Positions 1 through 11,354 are shown, counted from the stretch's first letter. The stretch: 32,934 nucleotides of DNA from Bacteroidales bacterium (GCA_017445425.1 JAFSUF010000094.1:1-32934), one strand, 5' to 3'. Numbers and translations are program-made. The notes: generated by a model from the letters alone, not told the origin.

Positions 1-137
1 ATTATTTCTGCGATTTTCTAACACTTTTTTCGGCTTTTGTTCAAGGTCGTTCGACGGGTGTCTCTGGCACCACGAAACGGGCTATTGTTGTTGTAATGAA
101 TTGAAAATTATATAGTTTTTAAATTTTTAACGAAGTA

Positions 138-156
138 TTGTATTATAATAATACAA
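138..156. repeat. Perfect AT-rich inverted repeat downstream of the CBM9-like gene
   Basis: An 8-bp arm TTGTATTA (138-145) is followed by a 3-nt spacer (146-148) and its exact reverse complement (149-156). It lies 8 bp beyond the stop codon of the minus-strand gene at 165-824. It could act as a weak 3' hairpin or as a protein-binding palindrome. No T-run follows it on the minus strand, so it is not a typical intrinsic terminator. The rest of 1-164 shows no convincing ORF or RNA gene. Confidence 0.4.
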
Positions 157-164
157 ATCAACCC

Positions 165-824
165 CTATTCGAACACCAGTTCGCCGAAGTATTCGGGGCG
201 GTGGAAGTCGGGATTGGGAAAGCCGATGGGATTCCAGCTGACAAAGTGCGGCACGGGCATATTGTCGCCGCACTTGTAGAAGTTGGCGCGCACCTTGCGG
301 CCTGATACAGCGCTGCCGTCCAGACCATAAATGTCAAACGGAATGGCCAGCGTCAGGGACCAGCACTGTCGGCCGCCCTCGCGGACCACGCGGGAAGAAC
401 CCAGTGAGGCATACCTGCGTATGCGGCTGATTACAGAATCGTCAAAGTTGTGGCGGTGGTTGCGGTCCGGTCCGCAGGCAAACGTCCCGTGACCTATGCA
501 GGTCATTTCCACATTGTAATAATCGGGTTTGGAGAGATCCGGCGTCATAAAGAACTCCACGCACGAATCGGTCCACGGCTCGGAACCGTAATCGCATTCA
601 AATGTGCCGCGAACACCCCGCTCCACTACCCGGAACTGCAGGAAAATCTCGTCGCCGTTGTGGGCTATCTTGAAGCTTGCCCGGGGCTTGTATGGATACT
701 CCGGCCAGTTGATGCAGTCAATTGCATTTGAAGCCACGCTGCGGCGCTCAAAATATTTGATGATTTTTTCCATTTCAACCCCCTTGGGGAGAGAATTTTT
801 AACGACTTTGACAGACTTTATCAT
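165..824 (-). CDS. Carbohydrate-binding family 9-like (CBM9-like) protein
   Basis: This 219-residue protein resembles the stand-alone CBM9-like proteins common in Bacteroidota, a beta-sandwich fold related to the xylanase-associated CBM9 module. Visible family features are an aromatic-rich start of the sandwich (NWPEYPYKP), a central stretch with WTDSCVEFFM, and a C-terminal part with VSWNPIGFPNPDFHRPEYFG. The length fits the family. There is no signal peptide, membrane helix or fused catalytic domain, so the protein appears cytoplasmic. The first ATG is at 824, with a second ATG 17 codons in (773) that could be the true start. It is divergently transcribed from ppdK across an 80-bp gap. The ligand is unknown and nothing nearby suggests a sugar pathway. 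Confidence 0.7.
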   Translation of the reverse strand: MIKSVKVVKNSLPKGVEMEKIIKYFERRSVASNAIDCINWPEYPYKPRASFKIAHNGDEIFLQFRVVERGVRGTFECDYGSEPWTDSCVEFFMTPDLSKPDYYNVEMTCIGHGTFACGPDRNHRHNFDDSVISRIRRYASLGSSRVVREGGRQCWSLTLAIPFDIYGLDGSAVSGRKVRANFYKCGDNMPVPHFVSWNPIGFPNPDFHRPEYFGELVFE

Positions 825-843
825 AACTATTAAGCAATTTTAT

Positions 844-851
844 TATTTTTG
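844..851 (+). promoter_or_regulatory. Candidate -7 box for ppdK
   Basis: TATTTTTG matches the Bacteroidota -7 consensus TAnnTTTG and lies 52 bp before the ppdK start. A clean -33 TTTG at the usual 19-21 nt spacing is absent; TTTA at 817-820 is 23 nt upstream. The leader that follows is A-rich (AATAATTAAACAAGAATTT) with no Shine-Dalgarno site, as is usual in this phylum. Confidence 0.35.
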
Positions 852-868
852 TCAGTTGATTTAAAGTC

Positions 869-876
869 GAAAGATA
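869..876 (-). promoter_or_regulatory. Possible -7 box for the CBM9-like gene
   Basis: The minus strand reads TATCTTTC, one base off the Bacteroidota -7 consensus TAnnTTTG. A TTGT lies 17 nt upstream. It would give a leader of roughly 40 nt before the start at 824. The evidence is pattern only. Confidence 0.25.
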
Positions 877-903
877 CAACAAACAATAATTAAACAAGAA
901 TTT

Positions 904-3621
904 ATGGTAAAAAGAGTTTATCGTTTTGGCGGCAAGAGCGCAGAAGGCAACGGCAAGATGCGTGAATTGCTGGGCGGCAAAGGTGCCAACCTTGCCGAGA
1001 TGTGTCTGCTGGGTATGCCCGTTCCCGCAGGTTTTACAATCACCACCGAGTGCTGCACCGAGTATTTCAACCTCGGCGGCCAGTTCCCTGCAGAACTTGA
1101 AAGCGAAGTAACTGCAGCCCTGGAAGCTACCGAGGCTGTTATGGGCCGCAAGTTTGGCGACGCCAAGGATCCCCTCCTGGTATCCTGCCGCTCCGGTGCC
1201 CGCAGTTCTATGCCCGGTATGATGGAGACCGTGCTCAACATCGGTCTTTGCAGCGCTACTATCCCCGGCCTTATCGCCAAGACCAAGAACCCCCGTTTCG
1301 TATATGACGCATACCGTCGCCTGATAATGATGTACTCCGACGTCGTTATGGAGAAGGCTGAGGGCATCGAGCCCGAGGACGGCAAGGGCATCCGCGTCCA
1401 GCTGGACAATATGATGGCCGAGGTAAAGGAGAAGAAGGGTTACAAGCTTGACACCGAGCTCACAGAAGAGGACCTCATCGCCCTCTGCGACGCTTTCAAG
1501 AAGAGAGTCAAAGATGTTCTGGGCAAAGAGTTCCCCGACGATGCACGCGCTCAGCTCTGGGGCGGTATCGGCGCAGTGTTCAAATCCTGGAACGGCAAGC
1601 GCGCCATCGCTTATCGCCGCATCGAGGGTATCCCCGATGACTGGGGCACCGCTGTTACCGTAATGTCAATGGTATTCGGCAATATGGGTGACACCTCCGC
1701 TACCGGCGTTGCATTCAGCCGCAACCCCGCTACCGGTGACAACAAGTTCTACGGTGAATGGCTCATCAACGCACAGGGCGAGGACGTGGTTGCAGGTATC
1801 CGCACCCCGAACCCCCTGAACGAGGCCACCAAGACCGAGCACAACAAGGCTCTCCCCTCTTTGGAGAAGGCAATGCCCGAGGTTTACAAAGAGCTTGACA
1901 CCATCCGCCAGAACCTCGAGAAGCACTATAACGATATGCAGGACATCGAGTTCACCATCCAGGAGGGTAAGCTCTGGATGCTCCAGTGCCGCGTGGGCAA
2001 ACGCACCGGTATCGCTGCCCTCAATATGGCTATGGATATGCTGGAGGAAGGCCTCATCGACGAGAAGACCGCTGTCATGCGCGTGAGCCCCACTCAGCTG
2101 GACGAGCTCCTGCATCCCGTGCTTGACCCCGCCTCTGAGAAGAAGGCTACCGTTATCGCCAAAGGTCTGCCCGCAGGCCCCGGCGGTGCCGTAGGTAAAA
2201 TCGTCTTCACCAGCGCCAAGGCTGTTGAAGCAGCTGCAAATAAAGAGAAAGCTATCCTCGTCCGCGACGAGACCAACCCTGAAGATGTTGAAGGTATGCG
2301 CGCAGCAGACGGTCTGCTCACCGCCCGTGGAGGTATGACCAGCCACGCTGCCCTTGTGGCACGCGGTTGGGGCAAGTGCTGCATCGTAGGCTGCGACGCC
2401 GTCAAGTTCGAGGAGCAGGCAGACGGCACCCGCAAGCTCTTCATCGCAGGCAAGGAATACAAAGAGGGCGACATCTTCTCGCTGAACGGCAGCAAGGGCT
2501 ACGTTTATGCAGAGAAGGTCGGCACCATGGACGCAAGCGAGAACCCCCGCTTCGTGAAGTTTATGAACCTCGTTGACAAATACCGCAAGCTTGGTGTTCG
2601 CACCAACGCAGATAACCCCGACGACGCAGCCAAGGCTATCGAGTTCGGCGCAGAGGGCATCGGCCTGTTCCGCATCGAGCATATGTTCTACGGCAAGAAC
2701 AGCGAGGCTCCCCTCGCAAAACTGCGCAAGGTGATCCACACCGCTACTCCCGAAGAGCGCCTGCAGGCCATCAAGGAGCTGGAGCCTTTCGTAAAGGAAG
2801 CCACCAAGGCCACAATGAAGGTTATGAACGGCAAGCCCGTCACCTTCCGTCTGCTTGACCCGCCTCTCCACGAGTTCGTTCCTCAGACCCTCGACAAGCA
2901 GGAAGAGCTGGCAAATGAACTCCATATCACTGTAGAAGAGATCCGCAAGCGTGGCGAGGCTCTCCACGAGGTTAACCCTATGATGGGTCACCGCGGTGTC
3001 CGTCTGGGTATCAGCTACCCCAGCCTGAGCGAGATGCAGTTCCGCGCAATCTTCACCGCTGCCGGTGAGCTCTATGCAGAGGGCTTCCAGCCCCGTCCGG
3101 AGATTATGATCCCCGTGACCGTATCTGTAAACGAGCTTAACTTCCAGAAACGCATTTGTGACCGCGTACACAAAGAGGTTGAGGAGAAGTTCGATATGGA
3201 CATCCCGTTCCTGTTCGGTACTATGATCGAGATTCCCCGCGCAGCTATCCTTGCAGACCGTATGGCACGCACCGCCCAGTTCTTCAGCTTTGGTACAAAC
3301 GACCTGACCCAGATGACTTACGGTTTCAGCCGCGACGACATCGGCAGCTTTATGAAGGACTACCTGGACAACAAGATCCTCCCGTTCGACCCGTTCCAGA
3401 GCATCGACACCGAGTCTGTCGGCAAGCTCATCGAGGTTGGCGTGAAGGGCGGACGCAGCACCCGAGAGAACCTCAAGGTGGGTATCTGCGGCGAGCACGG
3501 CGGCGACCCCGCATCGGTAGAGTTCTGCCACAAGATTGGCCTGAACTACGTATCCTGCTCTCCGTTCCGCGTTCCTATCGCACGCCTTGCAGCAGCTCAG
3601 GCAGCCATCAAGAATGCTTAA
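904..3621 (+). CDS. ppdK: Pyruvate, phosphate dikinase (PPDK)
   Basis: PPDK interconverts pyruvate + ATP + Pi and phosphoenolpyruvate + AMP + PPi in the cytoplasm. The 905 residues fit the bacterial family (about 870-910). The order is an N-terminal ATP-grasp nucleotide-binding region (GGKGANLAEM at 24-33; SCRSGARSSMPG from about 94), a central swivelling phosphohistidine domain with GGMTSHAA and the phosphorylated His at 481, and a C-terminal PEP/pyruvate TIM barrel. The barrel carries GTNDLTQ, and Cys862 in GICGEHGG is the expected acid/base residue. Codon choice looks strongly biased (many CCC, CGC, ATC), suggesting high expression. The gene is probably monocistronic, since a strong terminator follows at once. 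In anaerobic Bacteroidota the enzyme may run in either direction. Confidence 0.97.
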   Translation: MVKRVYRFGGKSAEGNGKMRELLGGKGANLAEMCLLGMPVPAGFTITTECCTEYFNLGGQFPAELESEVTAALEATEAVMGRKFGDAKDPLLVSCRSGARSSMPGMMETVLNIGLCSATIPGLIAKTKNPRFVYDAYRRLIMMYSDVVMEKAEGIEPEDGKGIRVQLDNMMAEVKEKKGYKLDTELTEEDLIALCDAFKKRVKDVLGKEFPDDARAQLWGGIGAVFKSWNGKRAIAYRRIEGIPDDWGTAVTVMSMVFGNMGDTSATGVAFSRNPATGDNKFYGEWLINAQGEDVVAGIRTPNPLNEATKTEHNKALPSLEKAMPEVYKELDTIRQNLEKHYNDMQDIEFTIQEGKLWMLQCRVGKRTGIAALNMAMDMLEEGLIDEKTAVMRVSPTQLDELLHPVLDPASEKKATVIAKGLPAGPGGAVGKIVFTSAKAVEAAANKEKAILVRDETNPEDVEGMRAADGLLTARGGMTSHAALVARGWGKCCIVGCDAVKFEEQADGTRKLFIAGKEYKEGDIFSLNGSKGYVYAEKVGTMDASENPRFVKFMNLVDKYRKLGVRTNADNPDDAAKAIEFGAEGIGLFRIEHMFYGKNSEAPLAKLRKVIHTATPEERLQAIKELEPFVKEATKATMKVMNGKPVTFRLLDPPLHEFVPQTLDKQEELANELHITVEEIRKRGEALHEVNPMMGHRGVRLGISYPSLSEMQFRAIFTAAGELYAEGFQPRPEIMIPVTVSVNELNFQKRICDRVHKEVEEKFDMDIPFLFGTMIEIPRAAILADRMARTAQFFSFGTNDLTQMTYGFSRDDIGSFMKDYLDNKILPFDPFQSIDTESVGKLIEVGVKGGRSTRENLKVGICGEHGGDPASVEFCHKIGLNYVSCSPFRVPIARLAAAQAAIKNA

Positions 3622-3640
3622 TTAACAAATCTATACAGAG

Positions 3641-3672
3641 TGAGGGCGGCCGCAAGGCCACCCTCATTTTTT
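3641..3672 (+). terminator. Intrinsic terminator of ppdK
   Basis: The arms GAGGGCGGCC (3642-3651) and GGCCACCCTC (3656-3665) pair with a single C/A mismatch around a GCAA tetraloop. T3641/A3666 extends the stem. ATTTTTT follows (3666-3672). It starts 20 nt after the ppdK stop codon. Confidence 0.9.
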
Positions 3673-3678
3673 AATACT

Positions 3679-4602
3679 ATGCGCAAATTTTCTTCATACC
3701 TGATTGTCGCCGTCAAGGGATTCCTGATGGGCGCGGCCAACGTTATTCCGGGTGTAAGCGGCGGCACAATCGCCTTTCTGACCGGCATCTATACAGAATT
3801 GATAGAATCTATCAAATCTATCACAGGCAAGAGCCTGGGGCTTCTGTTCCGCCTCAAAGTAGGTCAATTCTGGAAAGCCATCAACGGCAACTTCCTTTTG
3901 GCGGTGGCAACAGGAATAGTGGTTAGCATCTTTTCCCTTGCCAGACTGATGTCCTATCTGCTAGAGAATTACCCAATCCAGGTATGGTCCTTCTTCTTCG
4001 GGCTGGTGCTGATATCCACCGTGTATATGATACGCCAGATAGACAACCTCAAATTCAGGCACTGGCTTTCATTTCTTACAGGAGCTGCCTGCGGAGTCAC
4101 TATATGCCTGCTTTCTCCCAGCCAGACCAGCGACAGCCTCCCCTTCATTTTTATCTGCGGAGCCATCGCGATGTGTACCATGATTCTTCCCGGGATATCG
4201 GGCAGTTTTGTGCTGGTACTCCTGGGGAAATACGCGTATGTGATAGATGCCGTGGGAAATCTGGACTGGATTGTACTCATCGTGTTTACGGCAGGTGCCA
4301 TTATCGGCATACTCGCCTTCTCACACGCTTTTTCGTGGCTGCTGAAGAGAGCCTACAACGGCACGATTATGTTCCTTGCCGGCCTGATGCTTGGATCTCT
4401 GGTAAAGTTGTGGCCGTGGAAAAAGGTTATTGAAGAGGTCGGAGAGGTCACTGTTGACCGCCCTGTATGGCCCGCACAATTCAGCGGCGACCCTCACCTA
4501 TCCGGCGCTATTATATGGGCGGCAGCCGGTTGTGCACTGATAATCATTATAGAATATGCATCTGCCACCATCAAGAAGCGCTCTGCCTCTGACGCTTCTT
4601 AG
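3679..4602 (+). CDS. DUF368 membrane protein, PopT-type polyprenyl-phosphate transporter
   Basis: DUF368 (PF04018) proteins were shown to return undecaprenyl phosphate, the lipid carrier for cell-wall and surface glycans, across the inner membrane. This 307-residue protein is almost entirely hydrophobic segments. It carries the two related family signatures NVIPGVSGGT (21-30) and LPGISGSF (about 170-177), which suggest two pseudo-symmetric halves. I start it at the ATG at 3679. An upstream in-frame GTG at 3640 would put the ppdK terminator hairpin inside the coding region and adds no family-like sequence. The start lies only 6 nt behind the terminator T-run. The 3' end overlaps the convergent HD gene by 32 bp. 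Confidence 0.85.
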   Translation: MRKFSSYLIVAVKGFLMGAANVIPGVSGGTIAFLTGIYTELIESIKSITGKSLGLLFRLKVGQFWKAINGNFLLAVATGIVVSIFSLARLMSYLLENYPIQVWSFFFGLVLISTVYMIRQIDNLKFRHWLSFLTGAACGVTICLLSPSQTSDSLPFIFICGAIAMCTMILPGISGSFVLVLLGKYAYVIDAVGNLDWIVLIVFTAGAIIGILAFSHAFSWLLKRAYNGTIMFLAGLMLGSLVKLWPWKKVIEEVGEVTVDRPVWPAQFSGDPHLSGAIIWAAAGCALIIIIEYASATIKKRSASDAS

Positions 4603-6574
4603 CCTTGGGATAGGCGATGCGGCCGTGATATACCTGTTGCAGATTCTCCGTAAAAATCTGTTTTAGCTTATCAATCTCTCCAAGGGTAATGTCGCCTTTG
4701 GCTATCTGGCCGTCTGCTATCTTGCCGTCAATGATCCGGTTCACCAGAGCCGCAATGCTCTGCTGGGAATAATCTTTCAACGAACGGGATGCGGCCTCAA
4801 TGCTGTCTGCAAACATCAGCACTACCTCTTCCTTGCTCTCCGGCAGCTTGCCTTTGTACGTGAAAGGCTCCGTGTTGGCCGCATCGCCCCCGGCGTTGCA
4901 GTATTGCGTATAGAAGAACATGGTTTTGGTTGTGCCGTGATGACTGGCAATCATATCCACAACCTGCTCCGGCAGTTTATTGCGCCGTGCCAGAGCCACA
5001 CCGTCGGTAACATGTCGGATAATATCATGCGCACTCTGCTCCGGAGTCATGTTTTTATGATAATTCTCTCCCGAAATCTGATTCTCCGTAAAGCACAGGG
5101 GGTTCTCAATTTTGCCGATATCGTGATAAAGGGCCCCTACCCGCACCAGACGGGTATTGCCGCCGATTGCGCGACATCCGGCTTCCGCCAGGTTTGCCAC
5201 GCTGAGAGAGTGCTGGAACGACCCAGGCGCAGTTCGCGAGAGCTCCTGCAGCAGGGCATTGTTTGTGTCGGAAAGATCCCAGAGCCGTATCTGCGATACC
5301 AGCGAGAACATCTTCTCAAACACAAATACAAACGGATAACCGATTATTGCAAGAAGTGAGTTAAGCGCAAGGTAGAGCAACTCTTTTTGCAATCCGGGAG
5401 TGCCGGATATGATCCTGAATGTGATATATACGAACACCAGCGCCAGGAAGATAAAGAGAGAATTAGCAAACTGACGGAACCCGCGGTTGAAATATTTGTA
5501 GCTTATCAGGAGCACAGCCCCGGAGAGGGCATTCATAAGATATAGTTCCACACCGTTGTCGCGAAGCGCCAGCAGTGGGAGCAGTGCTGCCAGGTAAAGC
5601 GCAAGGCATATCCTGTTGCGGAAAAACTCCCTCATATAGAGTATATAGAGCGAGAACGGTATCAGGTACAGTATAGATTCATTAGAAGCCGGGAATGCTG
5701 CAACTCCCACATATACCAGGGTATAGAGCAACATAAGGAATGATAGCTGCCGGAAATCTCCGTAAAAAGAGCTGTCAGTGACAAGTATCATCAGGGCGTA
5801 AACCGCCAGCAGTATCAATACTACAAAAAAGTGGCTCAGCAGCACCACCAGGTCGGACTGGGTACTCCCTCCATATGCAGAGATGAACTCCGCTTTGTAA
5901 GAGTCCAGTATGCGGGCCGTCTCGCTGGTGACAATCTCCTTGCGGGAGACAATCTTCTGCCCCGCATACACCATACCGGAGGTCGGGGAGATATATTCCA
6001 TAGCCTGGCGCGCCATTGTAGCGGTGGTCTGCGCATCAAAATACATATTGGGGACAAACGCCTCCGCCAGCTTGCCCGTAGCCAGGAGTGAGTCCACATT
6101 CACCTCCTGTGAAATTGCACCTATCTCCTCGCGGAAATGTTCACAGGCCTCGCCGGTTGTGTAAACCGTGCTGGCCGGGATCTGCTCTATCCTTTTTCCG
6201 CGGCGCACACTTATCATCTCTTCGTCACTGTTCAGCGAAGAGACCACACCGCTGGCATAAATCTGCGCCAGAGTTGCATAAACAGCCTGCTGCAGCGAAT
6301 CGGGTTCTATGGCAGAGAAGGCCTCTGCAACCTGCTTGATTACATTTTCGTCGTAACGGTAGCAGTCCATCTGCTGCTGGGATTTCTGCTCCCGCTCCTG
6401 CTGTAACTGCTCTTCCGATTTAAGGATAGGGAAATCAAAAGTGGCGGTAAGAGTTTCATAGTTCCATGGGCTGCCCACCTGATAGCGGTAGCGGAAATTG
6501 TTGCGGTCGGTATAAAACAGCATCATTACCGCCGCCACAGCCAGGAACAAAAGTGGTATGCGGACTCTTTTCAT
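4571..6574 (-). CDS. Membrane HD-domain phosphohydrolase, PgpH/YqfF-like (7TM-HD)
   Basis: The architecture matches the 7TMR-HD family, whose characterised member PgpH degrades cyclic di-AMP. An N-terminal membrane anchor comes first (RIPLLFLAVAAVMMLF), then a long extracytoplasmic segment (roughly residues 30-250), then about seven membrane helices, then a cytoplasmic HD domain. The metal-binding His484-Asp485 sits in YHDIGK, and His545-His546 in SHHGT. Length is 667 residues from the ATG at 6574. An in-frame ATG at 6637 would add 21 residues before the anchor and almost touch tRNA-Cys, so I reject it. The basic, serine-rich C-terminus lies inside the overlap with the DUF368 gene. No di-AMP cyclase is visible in the window, so the substrate is inferred from the family. 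Confidence 0.88.
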   Translation of the reverse strand: MKRVRIPLLFLAVAAVMMLFYTDRNNFRYRYQVGSPWNYETLTATFDFPILKSEEQLQQEREQKSQQQMDCYRYDENVIKQVAEAFSAIEPDSLQQAVYATLAQIYASGVVSSLNSDEEMISVRRGKRIEQIPASTVYTTGEACEHFREEIGAISQEVNVDSLLATGKLAEAFVPNMYFDAQTTATMARQAMEYISPTSGMVYAGQKIVSRKEIVTSETARILDSYKAEFISAYGGSTQSDLVVLLSHFFVVLILLAVYALMILVTDSSFYGDFRQLSFLMLLYTLVYVGVAAFPASNESILYLIPFSLYILYMREFFRNRICLALYLAALLPLLALRDNGVELYLMNALSGAVLLISYKYFNRGFRQFANSLFIFLALVFVYITFRIISGTPGLQKELLYLALNSLLAIIGYPFVFVFEKMFSLVSQIRLWDLSDTNNALLQELSRTAPGSFQHSLSVANLAEAGCRAIGGNTRLVRVGALYHDIGKIENPLCFTENQISGENYHKNMTPEQSAHDIIRHVTDGVALARRNKLPEQVVDMIASHHGTTKTMFFYTQYCNAGGDAANTEPFTYKGKLPESKEEVVLMFADSIEAASRSLKDYSQQSIAALVNRIIDGKIADGQIAKGDITLGEIDKLKQIFTENLQQVYHGRIAYPKAKKRQRQSAS
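4573..4600. other. Perfect 8-bp hairpin inside the convergent gene overlap
   Basis: AAGAAGCG (4573-4580) and CGCTTCTT (4593-4600) are exact reverse complements around a 12-nt loop. The stem reaches into the stop codons of both convergent genes. No T-run follows on either strand, so it may block or pause transcription from both sides without being a classical terminator. Confidence 0.5.
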
Positions 6575-6596
6575 GAAGTGTAAAGGTAAACAATTC

Positions 6597-6627
6597 TTGG
6601 TAATTTCTGAAAAATAGCATATCTTCG
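6597..6627 (+). promoter_or_regulatory. Candidate tRNA-Cys promoter
   Basis: TTGG (6597-6600) and TATCTTCG (6620-6627) are separated by 19 nt. This fits the Bacteroidota -33 (TTTG-like) / -7 (TAnnTTTG) layout, with one mismatch in the -7 box. The mature tRNA would begin 16 nt after the box. Confidence 0.45.
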
Positions 6628-6642
6628 CACTCCGCATCTAAA

Positions 6643-6716
6643 GGTACCATGGCCGAGTGGTTAGGCACAGGTCTGCAAAACCTGGGACAGCAGTTCGATT
6701 CTGCTTGGTACCTCCA
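6643..6716 (+). tRNA. tRNA-Cys (anticodon GCA)
   Basis: A full cloverleaf is visible. The acceptor arms GGTACCA (6643-6649) and TGGTACC (6706-6712) pair, followed by discriminator T (6713) and an encoded CCA (6714-6716). The anticodon stem CAGGT/ACCTG (6668-6672, 6680-6684) encloses loop CTGCAAA with anticodon GCA at 6675-6677. The T stem AGCAG/CTGCT (6689-6693, 6701-6705) encloses TTCGATT. A U discriminator is the known identity base of tRNA-Cys. The D stem GCC/GGC is at 6652-6654 and 6664-6666. Confidence 0.97.
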
Positions 6717-6725
6717 ACAATATTG

Positions 6726-6759
6726 GAGCTGACGAATTCGCTATTGGTCAGCTCTTTTT
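6726..6759 (+). terminator. Intrinsic terminator of tRNA-Cys
   Basis: GAGCTGAC (6726-6733) pairs exactly with GTCAGCTC (6747-6754) around a 13-nt loop. TTTTT follows (6755-6759). It begins 10 nt after the tRNA CCA end. Confidence 0.85.
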
Positions 6760-6765
6760 CTTATT

Positions 6766-7665
6766 ATGAAGAGTGCGCTTAAAACATCAATAAAAGAGTA
6801 TCTGCTGCTTATCCTGGGCAACTTTATCTTTGCCCTCGGAGCGGTGATGCTGGTAGAGCCCTATGGTTTTGCCCCGGGAGGGACTTATGGCCTCGGCATT
6901 GTGTTCCACCACCTCTGGGGCGTTGAGACCGAGTTCGCGGCCCTCTGTATGGACGTGCCGTTGCTGATTATCGGTTTCTTTATCCTCGGCAACCGGTTCG
7001 GCGTCAAGACCATTGTGAGCACTATCCTGCTGCCATTGTTCATGCAACTGCTACACCGCGTTTACGGTTATGCATCGCTCATAGAGCCGGAGGTAGTGGA
7101 GATGGCAGGCTATCAGCACCAGATTATCGCCTCCATCTTTGGCGGCGTTGTCTATGGATTCGGACTGGGGCTGGTGTACCGCTCGCACGCCACTACCGGC
7201 GGCAGCGATATCATTGCGATGATATTGCGCAAGTACACCCATCTCTCCATGGGCACTGCAACCGTAATCGTTGACGGACTGATTACCCTCAGCTCCGTGG
7301 TAGCCTTCGGCGACTGGAAACTGCCGATGTACTCCTGGGTAATCATCTTTGTGGAGAGCCGTATGATAGACTTCATACTGGAGGGCCCCAAGCGGGCCAA
7401 GACGCTGATGATCATCACCAGCAAGAGCGAGGAAATCCGCAACTTCATAATCAACGATATGGAGCGCGGCGCGACCCTCATCCCCGGCAAAGGACTCTAC
7501 TCAGGTGAAGGACGCGACATAATCTATGTTGTGCTCGGGCGCAGGGAGATGATCCGCCTCCGCGAACTTATCGCAAAGACAGACCCTTACGCCTTTATCA
7601 ACGTGATTGATTCGGCAGAAATCCTGGGCGAGGGGTTCCAGACACTCGGAACCGACAACATCTAA
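6766..7665 (+). CDS. YitT family membrane protein (DUF161 + DUF2179)
   Basis: This 299-residue protein has the YitT layout. About five hydrophobic segments fill the first two thirds, starting with EYLLLILGNFIFALGAVMLVEP and including the family-like PGGTYGLG and HATTGGSDIIAMILRK stretches. A soluble C-terminal DUF2179 domain (about 215-290) follows, with GATLIPGKGLYSGEGRDIIY. YitT proteins are widespread inner-membrane proteins of unproven function, and transport has been proposed. The ATG at 6766 places the first helix as expected and lies 6 nt behind the T-run of the tRNA terminator. No promoter is obvious in that gap, so expression may rely on readthrough or an unrecognised promoter. The gene converges on gyrB with a 15-bp gap. 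Confidence 0.88.
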   Translation: MKSALKTSIKEYLLLILGNFIFALGAVMLVEPYGFAPGGTYGLGIVFHHLWGVETEFAALCMDVPLLIIGFFILGNRFGVKTIVSTILLPLFMQLLHRVYGYASLIEPEVVEMAGYQHQIIASIFGGVVYGFGLGLVYRSHATTGGSDIIAMILRKYTHLSMGTATVIVDGLITLSSVVAFGDWKLPMYSWVIIFVESRMIDFILEGPKRAKTLMIITSKSEEIRNFIINDMERGATLIPGKGLYSGEGRDIIYVVLGRREMIRLRELIAKTDPYAFINVIDSAEILGEGFQTLGTDNI

Positions 7666-7680
7666 CTGAAAGCAGCCCCT

Positions 7681-11350
<3,670 letters not shown>

Positions 11351-11354
<4 letters not shown>

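Noticed and set aside
1-164. Possible gene or RNA at the left edge
   Set aside because: All frames are short and interrupted, and no tRNA-like or other familiar RNA fold was recognised.
1666-3531. 621-codon minus-strand ORF opposite ppdK
   Set aside because: It lies wholly inside an unmistakable PPDK gene, has no family motifs, and its His/Leu/Val-rich composition is that of an antisense shadow.
3640-3678. GTG start at 3640 for the DUF368 gene
   Set aside because: It would translate the ppdK terminator hairpin and adds 13 residues foreign to the family.
6575-6637. Longer N-terminus for the HD protein (ATG 6637)
   Set aside because: It starts 6 bp from tRNA-Cys, on the opposite strand, and covers the tRNA promoter; the membrane anchor begins right after the ATG at 6574.
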